A DNA stretch of 64,000 nt. It comes from Allobosea sp. (GTDB taxonomy: Bacteria > Pseudomonadota > Alphaproteobacteria > Rhizobiales > Beijerinckiaceae). How positions within the stretch are numbered: the first letter of the stretch is position 1; each line of letters opens with the position of its first letter. The stretch is from NCBI GenBank assembly GCA_024231975.1, contig JAAEQB010000034.1, positions 124,001-188,000 of the forward strand, read 5' to 3'. Shown here in pieces: positions 36,796-45,232 of this stretch. The notes below the pieces were generated by a model that did not search any database, was not told the origin of the DNA, and was given only the letters and a program-made list of their open reading frames with translations. A program made the position numbers and the translations under genes.

Positions 36796-37256
36796 CCGCT
36801 CTCGACCTGCAGCCCGTCACGCAGGACATCGTCGTCGACGAAATCCTTCCGCATGCTCCGGAGATGATCTGGAAGGCGCTGACCTCGAGCAAGCTGATCG
36901 CCCGCTGGATCATGGAGCCTTCGGGCTTCGCGCCGGTCGAGGGCACGCGCTTCACCTTCAAGACGACGCCGGCCGGCGCCTGGGACGGCACGATCCGCTG
37001 CCAGGTGCTGGAGGTGATCCCGAACGAATGCCTGGCCTATTCCTGGAAGGGCGGCGACGACGGCAATGCCGGCTACGGTTCCCGCCTCGACACGGTCGTC
37101 ACCTGGACGCTGTCCAAAGCGGCGAACGGCACCCGCGTGCGTCTCGTCCATTCCGGCTTCGAGCTGCCGCGCAACGAGTCCGCGTTCACCAATATGGGCC
37201 GTGGCTGGAAGACCATCCTGCCGCGCCTCGGTGATGTCGCCGGCGAGCCAGCCTGA
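36792..37256 (+). CDS. SRPBCC/AHSA1-domain protein
   Basis: A 154-residue START-like fold protein of the AHSA1 group. PEMIWKALTSSKLIARWIM at the start and GWKTILPRLGDV at the end are the usual signatures. Members bind hydrophobic ligands and are typically co-transcribed with an ArsR-type repressor, as here. Ligand unknown. Confidence 0.9.
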   Translation: MTALDLQPVTQDIVVDEILPHAPEMIWKALTSSKLIARWIMEPSGFAPVEGTRFTFKTTPAGAWDGTIRCQVLEVIPNECLAYSWKGGDDGNAGYGSRLDTVVTWTLSKAANGTRVRLVHSGFELPRNESAFTNMGRGWKTILPRLGDVAGEPA

Positions 37257-37295
37257 CGTCGCGGGACTGCCGCCTATTCCTGGTCTGTCGAGGAC

Positions 37296-37715
37296 ATGAT
37301 GATGAGCCATGCCTATACCGGCGGCTGCGCCTGCCGCGCGATCCGCTATGAGATCAAGGCCGAGCCGGTCGAGAGCAATGACTGCCAATGCCGCCAGTGC
37401 CAGCACCAGAGCGGCACCGGCCACAGCTCCTATCTCAGCTTCGTCGGCGCGCCGGTCACGGTCGAGGGCAAGGCAAACACCTGGGACGTCGTCGGCGAGG
37501 GCGGCACGGTCAAGCGCTGCGCCTTCTGCCCGACTTGCGGCTCACCGGTCTATATGAGCTTCCCGGATATCCCCGACCTGTTCATCATCCGCGCCGGCAG
37601 CCTCGACGAGCCCGGCCGCTACAAGCCGGAGATGGTGTTCTGGCATTCGGTCGCCCAGCCCTGGGACCATGTGCCCCCGGACGCCCGGAAGTACGAGAAG
37701 CTGCCACCGCGTTGA
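37296..37715 (+). CDS. GFA-family (Gfa-like CENP-V) zinc protein
   Basis: A 139-residue protein of the glutathione-dependent formaldehyde-activating-like family. Zinc ligands: GGCACRAIRYE, CQCRQC and CPTCGSPV. Members bind thiol adducts; activity here is unproven. It lies 39 bp after the SRPBCC gene with three successive ATG codons (37296, 37299, 37302); GAGG a few bases upstream fits the first two. Confidence 0.9.
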   Translation: MMMSHAYTGGCACRAIRYEIKAEPVESNDCQCRQCQHQSGTGHSSYLSFVGAPVTVEGKANTWDVVGEGGTVKRCAFCPTCGSPVYMSFPDIPDLFIIRAGSLDEPGRYKPEMVFWHSVAQPWDHVPPDARKYEKLPPR

Positions 37716-37741
37716 GGTAGGGCGCCACGGCCTGTCAAATC

Positions 37742-38911
37742 TCAATAGGGCAGGCCGACATAGTTCTCCGCGACGCTGGTGAGCGCCGCCTGCGAACTCG
37801 CCAGATAGTCGAACTCGGCGCGGCGGATGCGCTGGTCGAAGGCGCTCGCCTCCGGGAAGAGGTGGAGCAGATTGGTCATCGACCAGGAGAAGCGCACCGC
37901 CTTCCAGACCCGGGCCAGCGCCCGGTCGGAATAGGCGTCGAGCCCGGCATTCGAGCGCTCGGCATAGTGCTCGCGCAGCGCCTCGAACAGGTAGTGCACG
38001 TCGCTGGCGGCGAGGTTCAGCCCCTTGGCGCCGGTCGGCGGCACGATGTGGCCGGCGTCGCCGGCAAGAAACAGCCGGCCGAAGCGCAGCGGCTCGGCGA
38101 CGAAGCTGCGCAGCGGCGCGATGCTCTTCTCCAACGAAGGCCCCGGCGTCACCGCCGCTGCGACCTCCTCCGGCACGCGCCGACGCAACTCGTCGAAGAA
38201 GCGCTCGTCCGACCAGACCGCGACGGTCTCGTCGAGCGGCACCTGGACATAGTAGCGGCTGCGGGTCTGCGAGCGCATCGAGCAGAGGGCGAAGCCGAAG
38301 GGCGAGCTGGCATAGACCAGCTCATGCGCCGCCGGCGGCTGGTCGACCAGCAGGCCGAGCCAGCCGAAGGGGTAGACGCGCTCGAAGGTCTCGATCGCCC
38401 CTGTCGGCACCGAGGCGCGGCAGATGCCGTGAAAGCCGTCGCAGCCAGCGATGAAGTCGCAGGCGATCTCGCGCCGCTTACCCTCGAAGGTGAAGCTGAC
38501 ACGCGGCGAAGTGCCGTCGAAATCGTGAAGTTGCACGTCCTCGGCTTCGTAGAAGCTCGTCGCGCCAGCCGCCTGCCTTGCTTCCATCAGGTCCTGCGTC
38601 ACCTCGGTCTGGCCGTAGACCGTGACCTGCTGGCCGGTCAGGCCCTTGAGATCGACGCGCTGCAGGCGCCCCTCGAAGGCGAGCGAGAAGCCGTCATGCG
38701 GCAGGCCCTCTTCGGCGAGGCGGACCCCGACGCCGGCTTCGTGCAGCAGATCGACCGTGCCCTGTTCGAGCACGCCGGCCCTGATGCGCGAGAGCACGTA
38801 GTCGGGGCTCTTGCGCTCGAGGATGATGTTGTCGACACCCTGGCGGCTCAGCAGCTGCCCAAGCAGCAGGCCCGACGGCCCGGCTCCGACGATCACGACC
38901 TGAGTGCGCAT
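37742..38911 (-). CDS. pobA: 4-hydroxybenzoate 3-monooxygenase
   Basis: A 389-residue FAD flavoprotein hydroxylase that turns 4-hydroxybenzoate and NADPH/O2 into protocatechuate. N-terminal FAD site VVIVGAGPSGLLLGQLL; YVLSRIRAGVLEQGTVDLL; the DG segment CDFIAGCDGFHGICR; and the second FAD motif LFLAGDAGHIVPPTGAKGLN. Length matches characterised PobA. Divergent from the AraC-type pobR with a 124-bp shared control region; protocatechuate genes are not in this window. Confidence 0.95.
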   Translation of the reverse strand: MRTQVVIVGAGPSGLLLGQLLSRQGVDNIILERKSPDYVLSRIRAGVLEQGTVDLLHEAGVGVRLAEEGLPHDGFSLAFEGRLQRVDLKGLTGQQVTVYGQTEVTQDLMEARQAAGATSFYEAEDVQLHDFDGTSPRVSFTFEGKRREIACDFIAGCDGFHGICRASVPTGAIETFERVYPFGWLGLLVDQPPAAHELVYASSPFGFALCSMRSQTRSRYYVQVPLDETVAVWSDERFFDELRRRVPEEVAAAVTPGPSLEKSIAPLRSFVAEPLRFGRLFLAGDAGHIVPPTGAKGLNLAASDVHYLFEALREHYAERSNAGLDAYSDRALARVWKAVRFSWSMTNLLHLFPEASAFDQRIRRAEFDYLASSQAALTSVAENYVGLPY

Positions 38912-39035
38912 GGCGTCCTCCGTAGATCAGGGACTGCAGAGCCCTGTACTTTCAAATGAAAATGCCATTGCGAGCGCTTGACCGGAATGGAGCTTTCACC
39001 CAACCTCTTGGACAAAACGAATATCGGATTGTGCG

Positions 39036-39911
39036 ATGACGCTCGCCTCGGTGCCCGCCTACTGGCTCTATGACGAGCCACGCGAGCAGCGTTTTCCCGA
39101 TCCGCTGCATATCGAGCGGATCAGCGCCCGCAGCGCTCCGCGCGACTGGCGGATCGAGCCGCACCGCCACCAGGACATGGCGCAGTTCTTCCTGATCGCC
39201 TCGGGCGGCGGGCTGGTCCGGGTCGACGGCGCGGACCATCGGCTCATCCCCGGCACGGTCCTGCTGCTGCCGCCGCTGGCGATCCACGAATTCCGCTTCG
39301 AGCCGGACACCGAGGGCTTCGTCGCCAGCGTCGCGACCTCGACCCTGACGCCGCTGGTCGAGGCCGAGCCGGCGCTCGGCACCGTGCTGGGCGAAGCCTT
39401 CGTCGGCAGGCGAGGACCGGGCGATGCCGGCATCGCCGAGCTGGCCATGACGATGGAGGCGGCGCTCGCGGAGTTCGGCCGCAATCGCGGCAGCCGCGAA
39501 CTGGCGCTCGCTGCCCACGCGCGCCTGATCGCGATCTGGTTCACCCGCGCAGCGCGCTCGCATGCGGTGGCCGCCAGCGGCGCACACGATACGCGCGCCG
39601 TGCTGGTCCGGCGCTTCATCGAGCGGGTCGAGAGTCATTTCCACACGCATGAGCCACTCGACGCCTATGCGCGCGATCTAGGCGTCACCGGCCCGCATCT
39701 CACGCGCGTCTGTCGCGAGTTGCTCGGCCATTCGGCGATGCGGGTGATCCAGGGCCGGCTGATGATCGAGGCGCGGCGTGACCTCGTCTACACTCGCTCG
39801 CCGATCTCCCAGATCGCCTTCCGGCTCGGCTTCTCCGACCCGGCCTACTTCTCCCGCTTCTTCGCCGCGCGGGCGGGTATGTCGCCCTCGGAGTATCGGG
39901 CGGCGGGGTGA
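39036..39911 (+). CDS. pobR: AraC-family activator of pobA
   Basis: A 291-residue regulator. The N-terminal cupin-like effector domain (HRHQDMAQFFLIASGGG, LPPLAIHEFRF) is followed by two helix-turn-helix units at the C-terminus (YARDLGVTGPHLTRVCRELL and ISQIAFRLGFSDPAYFSRFF). Divergent position next to pobA matches the known PobR arrangement, with 4-hydroxybenzoate as expected inducer. Confidence 0.9.
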   Translation: MTLASVPAYWLYDEPREQRFPDPLHIERISARSAPRDWRIEPHRHQDMAQFFLIASGGGLVRVDGADHRLIPGTVLLLPPLAIHEFRFEPDTEGFVASVATSTLTPLVEAEPALGTVLGEAFVGRRGPGDAGIAELAMTMEAALAEFGRNRGSRELALAAHARLIAIWFTRAARSHAVAASGAHDTRAVLVRRFIERVESHFHTHEPLDAYARDLGVTGPHLTRVCRELLGHSAMRVIQGRLMIEARRDLVYTRSPISQIAFRLGFSDPAYFSRFFAARAGMSPSEYRAAG

Positions 39912-39971
39912 GGGGGTTGTACTCGCTGACGCCGCGCTTGCTAATGTTCTTATTTTGTTCTATTCAGAGGA

Positions 39972-40619
39972 ATGACGAAGCCGTCCTCTAGACAGCTCAA
40001 TCTGTTCGGCCCAGATGTCGATCTTGGCGCTGGAAGCGCTCCGCCACGAAGGCGTCCGCCTCGTGATCGCGACGAAAACAGATACTTCTTCGCTTTTCGT
40101 CCACCCGTGGATGTCACCCATTCGATCGATATCTTTGGGCGTGGCCTGTGTCGGTCGCTCGGATCACGCAGTCGTCTTCTCGGACCGAGCCGGTATCATA
40201 TCACGCTCTGTGGCATCAAAGGACAGGGAGAGGCTCCAGCTTGGATCATCGCCGCCTTGAAGGCGATAGGGGGATCGGTCTCGGCGCCCATCTTCGATAT
40301 CGCCTTCGACCATGCCAGAGGGTACGGGCGGCCAGGCGAGCCACGAGCCGTCTTCCTCGCCTCGACTCAGAAGATTTCAGTTCTCGATGATTTTTATGGG
40401 CGTTTGCGTGATGCAATGCAGGCGAATGGGTTTCGAACGAATTCCGGATTCAACCCGCATCTGACCATGTTCTACGATGAACACCCGGTCACCAATGCCA
40501 TAGCCCCACCGGTTTGTTTCACCGTGCGCGACCTCGTCCTGATCCGAAGTATCTATGGCGCCAGCCATCACGACCATCTCGCTCGCTGGCCGCTGCGCGA
40601 TCGCGCCGACGTAGTCTAG
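39972..40619 (+). CDS. 2H phosphoesterase, LigT-like (2'-5' RNA ligase family)
   Basis: A 215-residue protein with the two HxT/S motifs of 2H phosphoesterases: YHITLCG (about 76-82) and NPHLTMFYDE (about 160-169). The N-terminal 35 residues are basic and proline-rich. Members cleave or ligate 2',3'-cyclic or 2'-5' phosphodiester ends of RNA in the cytoplasm. AGAGGA precedes the ATG. Its stop overlaps, on the other strand, that of the phosphoribosyltransferase gene. Confidence 0.85.
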   Translation: MTKPSSRQLNLFGPDVDLGAGSAPPRRRPPRDRDENRYFFAFRPPVDVTHSIDIFGRGLCRSLGSRSRLLGPSRYHITLCGIKGQGEAPAWIIAALKAIGGSVSAPIFDIAFDHARGYGRPGEPRAVFLASTQKISVLDDFYGRLRDAMQANGFRTNSGFNPHLTMFYDEHPVTNAIAPPVCFTVRDLVLIRSIYGASHHDHLARWPLRDRADVV

Positions 40620-41221
40620 ACGCCCTCCGCATTCTCCGGCGCTGTCCGCGGGGCAGTGCGCAACACCTCTGCGTTGATGCCACCATCCGCGAGCCGCTCG
40701 CGCCCGCCCATGCCCTCGATATCGAAGACGAAGAGCGCGGTGTCGCAATGGCCGCCGAGCCGGCGGATCAGCCGCGCCGTTGCCAGCGCCGTGCCGCCCG
40801 AGATCAGGCAATCGTCGACGATCGCGATGTGGCGCCCTGCCAGCCGGGCGCCTTTCGAGATCACCACGCCTTCGCCGAGCTCGTAATTCGCCATGATGCT
40901 GCGCATCACCTCGTTGCGCAGCGAATCGACCTTGCGGATGTCGATGAAGCCGAGGCCGTTGCGATAGGCCAGCGCCCCGGCGAGCCCGAGCCCGCCGATG
41001 TCGAGCCCAGCCAGCACCTCGATCCCGGCCGGGATCCGCGACGCGAGAGCATCGACGATAGGACGGGTCAGGGTCGCTTCGCTGGTTGCGATGGAGAGGT
41101 CGGGGAAATCCACTCCGGCTGCAGGGTGGTTCTTCCAGGAGCGGAACGGAATATCGAGGTCGTCGTCGCGCTTTGCGACATGTTGCAGCTGATCGATCAT
41201 GACGCGTCCATGCGATTCCAT
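40616..41221 (-). CDS. Phosphoribosyltransferase-type protein
   Basis: About 201 residues from the ATG chosen at 41221. The PRPP-binding loop is clear: IAIVDDCLISGGTALA. GLDIGGLGLAGALAYRNGLG and FIDIRKVDSLRNE give the remaining type I PRTase core, most like adenine/orotate or PyrE-like enzymes. Base specificity cannot be told. The open frame reaches 41389, but upstream residues look non-coding; an ATG at 41200 is a second option. Confidence 0.8.
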   Translation of the reverse strand: MESHGRVMIDQLQHVAKRDDDLDIPFRSWKNHPAAGVDFPDLSIATSEATLTRPIVDALASRIPAGIEVLAGLDIGGLGLAGALAYRNGLGFIDIRKVDSLRNEVMRSIMANYELGEGVVISKGARLAGRHIAIVDDCLISGGTALATARLIRRLGGHCDTALFVFDIEGMGGRERLADGGINAEVLRTAPRTAPENAEGV

Positions 41222-41381
41222 GCTTGCCCGATACGCGCCATCGTTGCCGATAGCGTGACGGAACGCGAGGGGAGCCGAATGGCTCTGCGCCTCATGCGTT
41301 GAGGTTCGGCGGAGACGTCGCTTGATCTCCAACGGGCCACATGCCAACCCGCGCCGACGGCAATCAGGGACGGTCGGGACG

Positions 41382-41732
41382 ATGGTCACGCTCTACGGCA
41401 TCAAGAACTGCGACACGATGAAGAAGGCCTGGAGCTGGCTCGACGCGCGCAAGATCCCTTACGCCTTCCACGACTACCGCGTCTCCGGCATCGACAAGGG
41501 GCGCCTCGAGGCCTGGTGCCGCGAGCTCGGCTGGGAGAAGGTGCTCAACAAGGCGAGCACGACCTTCCGCGAGCTGCCCGAGGCCGACAGGCAGGGGCTC
41601 GACGAGAAGAAGGCGATCGCGCTGATGCTGGCGCAGCCGACTATGATCAAGCGCCCGGTGCTCGATCTCGGAGACCGCCGCGTCCTCGCCTTCAAGCCGG
41701 ACGTCTACGAGGCGGCTTTCGCCAAGCGCTGA
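41382..41732 (+). CDS. ArsC-family (YffB-like) reductase
   Basis: A 116-residue thioredoxin-fold protein: VTLYGIKNCDTMKKAWSWL with a single active-site Cys, then IPYAFHDYRVSGID, and IKRPVLDLGDRRVLAFKPDVY at the C-terminus. It groups with YffB/Spx-like ArsC proteins, which are probably glutathione-dependent thiol reductases rather than arsenate reductases. CAGGGA lies upstream of the ATG. Confidence 0.88.
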   Translation: MVTLYGIKNCDTMKKAWSWLDARKIPYAFHDYRVSGIDKGRLEAWCRELGWEKVLNKASTTFRELPEADRQGLDEKKAIALMLAQPTMIKRPVLDLGDRRVLAFKPDVYEAAFAKR

Positions 41733-41803
41733 GCTGCCGGCACAGCCCCACCCAGCGCTCAAGCCTCTTCCGTCCAAGCCAACGCTGGGCTAGGCCGGCG
41801 CCC

Positions 41804-42928
41804 ATGACGACGGATTTCAGCTTTCATCTTCTCGGCCGGGACGGCGCTGCCCGCACCGGCGAGGTCCGCATGCCGCGCGGCGTGATCCGCACGCCGGCCT
41901 TCATGCCGGTCGGCACAGCCGCGACGGTCAAGGGCATGTATCCCGAGCAGGTCAAGGCGCTCGGCGCCGATGTCGTGCTCGGCAATACCTATCATCTGAT
42001 GCTGCGCCCTGGTGCCGAGCGCGTCGCCAGGCTCGGCGGCCTGCACAAGTTCATGAACTGGCCGCACCCGATCCTGACCGATTCCGGCGGATTCCAGGTG
42101 ATGTCGCTCGCCAATCTGCGCAAGCTGACCGAGGAGGGCGTCACCTTCCAGTCGCATATCGACGGCTCGAAGCATGTGCTGACCCCCGAGCGCTCGGTCG
42201 AGATCCAGAACCTGCTCGGCTCCGACATCGTCATGCAGCTCGATGAATGCGTCTCGCTGCCCTGCGAGGACAAGGTCGCCGAAAAGGCGATGCACCTGTC
42301 GCTGCGCTGGGCCGAGCGCTGCAAGAAGGCCTTCGGTGACCCGGCGGGGAGGGCGCTGTTCGGGATCGTTCAGGGTGGAGCGGTGCCGGCCTTGCGGATC
42401 GAGAGCGCGCGAGAGCTCGCCGCCATGGACCTCAAGGGCTATGCCATTGGCGGCCTTGCGGTCGGCGAGCCGCAGGACGTGATGCTGGCGATGATCGAGA
42501 CGGTCGAGCCGCATCTGCCGCAGGAGAAGCCGCGCTATCTGATGGGCGTCGGCACGCCCGACGACATCGTCGAGGCGGTCAGGCGCGGCGTCGACATGTT
42601 CGACTGCGTGATGCCGACGCGGGCTGGCCGCCACGGCCAGATCTTCACCCGCTTCGGCCGGATGAACCTGAAGAACGCCAAGCATGCCGAGGACGTCAGG
42701 CCGGTCGATCCGCAATCCTCCTGTCCGGCGGCCAACACCTATTCGCGCGCCTATCTGCACCATCTGGTCAAGGCCGAGGAGATGCTCGGCAAGATGCTGC
42801 TGACCTGGGTCAACCTGGCCTATTACCAGGAGCTGATGGCCGGCCTGCGCGCCGCCATCGCCGCCGGCCGCCTTGAAGACTTCATCGCCGAGACGAAAGA
42901 GGGTTGGGCGAGGGGCGAGCCGGCGTGA
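41804..42928 (+). CDS. tgt: tRNA-guanine transglycosylase
   Basis: A 374-residue enzyme that exchanges guanine 34 for preQ1 in GUN-anticodon tRNAs. The catalytic framework is intact: TDSGGFQVMSL, MQLDECVSLP, FGIVQGG, MFDCVMPTRAGRHGQ (nucleophile Asp). The structural zinc site is not: in E. coli and Zymomonas Tgt it is a CxCxxC plus a His, but here the stretch reads SSCPAAN (one Cys left) and the His position reads TWVNLAYY. It is followed, with a GTGA overlap, by a membrane protein gene. queF, which makes preQ1, lies 4 kb downstream. Confidence 0.95.
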   Translation: MTTDFSFHLLGRDGAARTGEVRMPRGVIRTPAFMPVGTAATVKGMYPEQVKALGADVVLGNTYHLMLRPGAERVARLGGLHKFMNWPHPILTDSGGFQVMSLANLRKLTEEGVTFQSHIDGSKHVLTPERSVEIQNLLGSDIVMQLDECVSLPCEDKVAEKAMHLSLRWAERCKKAFGDPAGRALFGIVQGGAVPALRIESARELAAMDLKGYAIGGLAVGEPQDVMLAMIETVEPHLPQEKPRYLMGVGTPDDIVEAVRRGVDMFDCVMPTRAGRHGQIFTRFGRMNLKNAKHAEDVRPVDPQSSCPAANTYSRAYLHHLVKAEEMLGKMLLTWVNLAYYQELMAGLRAAIAAGRLEDFIAETKEGWARGEPA

Positions 42929-43719
42929 TCGATCCCGGGCTCGGCCTGCTGCTCATGAAGATGGCGGTCGCGGCCGCCATCGTCGTCAGCTGCTCGCTGC
43001 TGGCCGAGCGGAGTGGGCCGCTGCTCGCGGCGATGATCGCGACGCTGCCGATCTCGGCCGGGCCGGTCTATGTCTTCCTGGCGCTCGATCACGACGCCGC
43101 CTTCATCTCGGCGAGCGCGCTCGGCAGCATGAGCTCCAATCTCTCCAATGCCGGGCTGTCGCTGGTCTATGTCCTGCTAGCCCAGCGCTTCGGCACGGTG
43201 ATCTGCCTCGTCGCGGCGCTGCTGACCTTCTTCCTGATCGTCTCGGGCCTGCACGAACTGGCCTTGCCCTTCGCCGTGCTCCTGCCGGTGACGCCAGTCG
43301 TCTTCCTGATCCTGCACCGCATCGTGCGGCCCTATCTTGCGGCGCGGCCCGCCATCACACCGCGGCGGCCCTGGTATGCGATCCCGCTGCGGGCCGTGGC
43401 GGTCGCGGCCCTGGCCGGGACCGTCACCACCGTCAGCACGCGTGTCGGCCCGGCTTGGTCGGGCGTGCTGGCGACCTTCCCGATCGTGCTGTCGAGCCTG
43501 ATCGCGATCCTGCAGCCGCGGATCGGCGGGCCGGCCAGCGCCGCTGTCATCGCCAACAGCCTGCTTGGGCTGCTCGGCTTCGGCTTCGCAGTGGCGCTGG
43601 TCCATGTCACCGCCGTGCCGCTTGGCTCCTGGGCGGCGCTCGGCCTTGGCCTGCTGGTCTGCGTCCTCTGGAATCTGGGCTTGATGTCATTGGCACGACG
43701 TCGGCGCCCGATATCGTAG
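42925..43719 (+). CDS. Conserved multi-pass membrane protein, unknown function
   Basis: A 264-residue protein with roughly eight to nine hydrophobic segments and almost no long loops. GTG start overlapping the tgt stop implies co-translation. The internal similarity of the halves (ERSGPLLAAMIATLPISAGP versus TRVGPAWSGVLATFPIVLSS) suggests an inverted or duplicated repeat as in small transporters. Family not recognised. Confidence 0.8.
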   Translation: MIDPGLGLLLMKMAVAAAIVVSCSLLAERSGPLLAAMIATLPISAGPVYVFLALDHDAAFISASALGSMSSNLSNAGLSLVYVLLAQRFGTVICLVAALLTFFLIVSGLHELALPFAVLLPVTPVVFLILHRIVRPYLAARPAITPRRPWYAIPLRAVAVAALAGTVTTVSTRVGPAWSGVLATFPIVLSSLIAILQPRIGGPASAAVIANSLLGLLGFGFAVALVHVTAVPLGSWAALGLGLLVCVLWNLGLMSLARRRRPIS

Positions 43720-43755
43720 GGCGGCTGCTATGGCTGACGCGAGGAGCCCGGCTCG

Positions 43756-44212
43756 ATGTATCACGGGATCGTGCAGGCGCGGGTACGGGCCCTATTCGAC
43801 GCGGTGAACAAGGGCGACGCGGAGCCGGTGATCGCCGCCTTCGCACCCATCTTCGAGCATCGCTTCCTCGGCGATGACCATGCGCTCGGCGGTTCGTGCT
43901 CCTCGCTTTCGGCTGTGCGCGACTGGTATGGGCGGCTCTACCGGCTGCTGCCCGATATCCACTTCGATCTCGAGCGCATCGATGTCGTCGGGCCGCCATG
44001 GAACACGGTCGTGGTCGTCGATTGGCGCGAGACCAATAGCGGCACCGACGGCGTGCGCACCTTCAACCGCGGCCACCATGTCCTGCATCTCGCCTGGGGG
44101 GCGGGCGACGCGCCTGTTGATCTGCCCGGACACGACGCTGCTCATCGCGACGCTCGACCGGCTCTTCGCAGCCGGCAACGCGGAAGCGCATGCTCCGCCG
44201 ATTCTCGGCTAG
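43756..44212 (+). pseudogene. SnoaL-like/NTF2-fold protein, frameshifted at a G6 run
   Basis: The frame beginning at 43756 gives a SnoaL-type fold (ARVRALFDAVNKGDAEPVI, VRDWYGRLYRLLPDIHFDLE, FNRGHHVLHLAWG). At the six-G run at 44096-44101 it derails into Arg/Ala-rich residues. Removing one G restores a natural end, RATRLLICPDTTLLIATLDR..., with a stop at 44212, just where the convergent transporter gene ends. The uncorrected frame runs to 44268 and overlaps that gene. Either a sequencing error at a homopolymer or a recent inactivating insertion. Confidence 0.8.
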
Positions 44213-45153
44213 CCGTCGCGCAGGTCAAGGTTTGCGCGCGACCGTCGGGCGACGCCATGAGGCGATGAAAGCCCGCCGATGATCAGGGCGAAGCCGACGA
44301 CCTGGAGCGGGCCGGGGATTTCGCCGAGCGCCGGCACGGCAAGCAGCGTGCCTGTGACCGGTATCAGCGGCGGAAAGCGCCCGACCACCGATGCGCCGAG
44401 CACATGCGCGGCCCAGTCCCAGATCCACAGGCCGAGGATGACGTTGAGCACGCCCTGATTGATGGCGTGCCCGACCAGCACCCACCAGGGCGCGACGTCG
44501 AAACCGCGGAAGAAGAACAGGAAGTAGACCGGCAGATAGAGCATCGACAGCACCGAGACGATCGCAGCCGCCTTCAGCCCGTCGACCTTCCAGAGCTGGA
44601 TCAACAGCGGATAGAAGCCCCAGAGCAGGCCGACGCCGAGGAAGCAGAGATCGCCGCGCAAGGTGCCGGCCGAGGCGGCGGTGCTGCCGGCGATGCCGAG
44701 GCAGGCAAGGCCCGCCAGGACGCCAATGACGCCGATGACGAGATTGCGCGTCAGCGCTGCCCCGAACAGCACGACGCTGCCGGCGATGCCGATCAGGGTG
44801 ACCATGCCCGGGCCAATGGTGGCGCCGTGCGCCGCCGGGGCGAGCGTCAGCCCCGTCAGCATCAGATAGGTCATCGGGAAGCCGCTGGTGATCGCCAGCC
44901 AGACGCCGCGGCGCCAGCTCACGCCGCCGCAATTCGCCAAGCCGCCCGCCTTCAGGAAGATCGGGAGCAGCAGCAGCCCGGCTGTGGCGAAGCGCAACGC
45001 CAGCAGGTCATGCTGGGTGAGCCCGTTGAGCACGGCATGCCGGCTGATGACGAAGTTCGAGCCGAAGATCAGCACGCTGCCGAGCATGCCGGCTACGGCG
45101 AGCCGCTTGCGTCGGCGCAGCGCCTCGTCGGTGAGCGGAACGGTCTGATGCAT
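44209..45153 (-). CDS. DMT-superfamily transporter (EamA family)
   Basis: A 314-residue protein with ten predicted membrane helices in two EamA halves (VLIFGSNFVISRHAVLNG at the first helix; FLGVGLLWGFYPLLIQLW at the repeat). Likely a small-metabolite exporter; substrate unknown. Its stop overlaps the SnoaL-like gene on the other strand by 4 bp. Confidence 0.9.
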   Translation of the reverse strand: MHQTVPLTDEALRRRKRLAVAGMLGSVLIFGSNFVISRHAVLNGLTQHDLLALRFATAGLLLLPIFLKAGGLANCGGVSWRRGVWLAITSGFPMTYLMLTGLTLAPAAHGATIGPGMVTLIGIAGSVVLFGAALTRNLVIGVIGVLAGLACLGIAGSTAASAGTLRGDLCFLGVGLLWGFYPLLIQLWKVDGLKAAAIVSVLSMLYLPVYFLFFFRGFDVAPWWVLVGHAINQGVLNVILGLWIWDWAAHVLGASVVGRFPPLIPVTGTLLAVPALGEIPGPLQVVGFALIIGGLSSPHGVARRSRANLDLRDG

Positions 45154-45204
45154 GCTCCGGCTTTAACGTGAAGCCGGAGCAGCCGTCAGATGGTCTGCCG
45201 CATG

Positions 45205-45223
45205 GCGCCGCCTCTTGCGGCGC
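45205..45223 (-). terminator. Terminator-like hairpin downstream of enolase
   Basis: GCGCCGC, a 5-nt loop, GCGGCGC, 10 bp past the eno stop. A second perfect 11-bp hairpin (arms TGCTCCGGCTT / AAGCCGGAGCA, 45153-45181) follows just before the transporter start. Neither has a strong T-tract; together they plausibly insulate the two genes. Confidence 0.55.
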
Positions 45224-45232
45224 AGCATGAAC

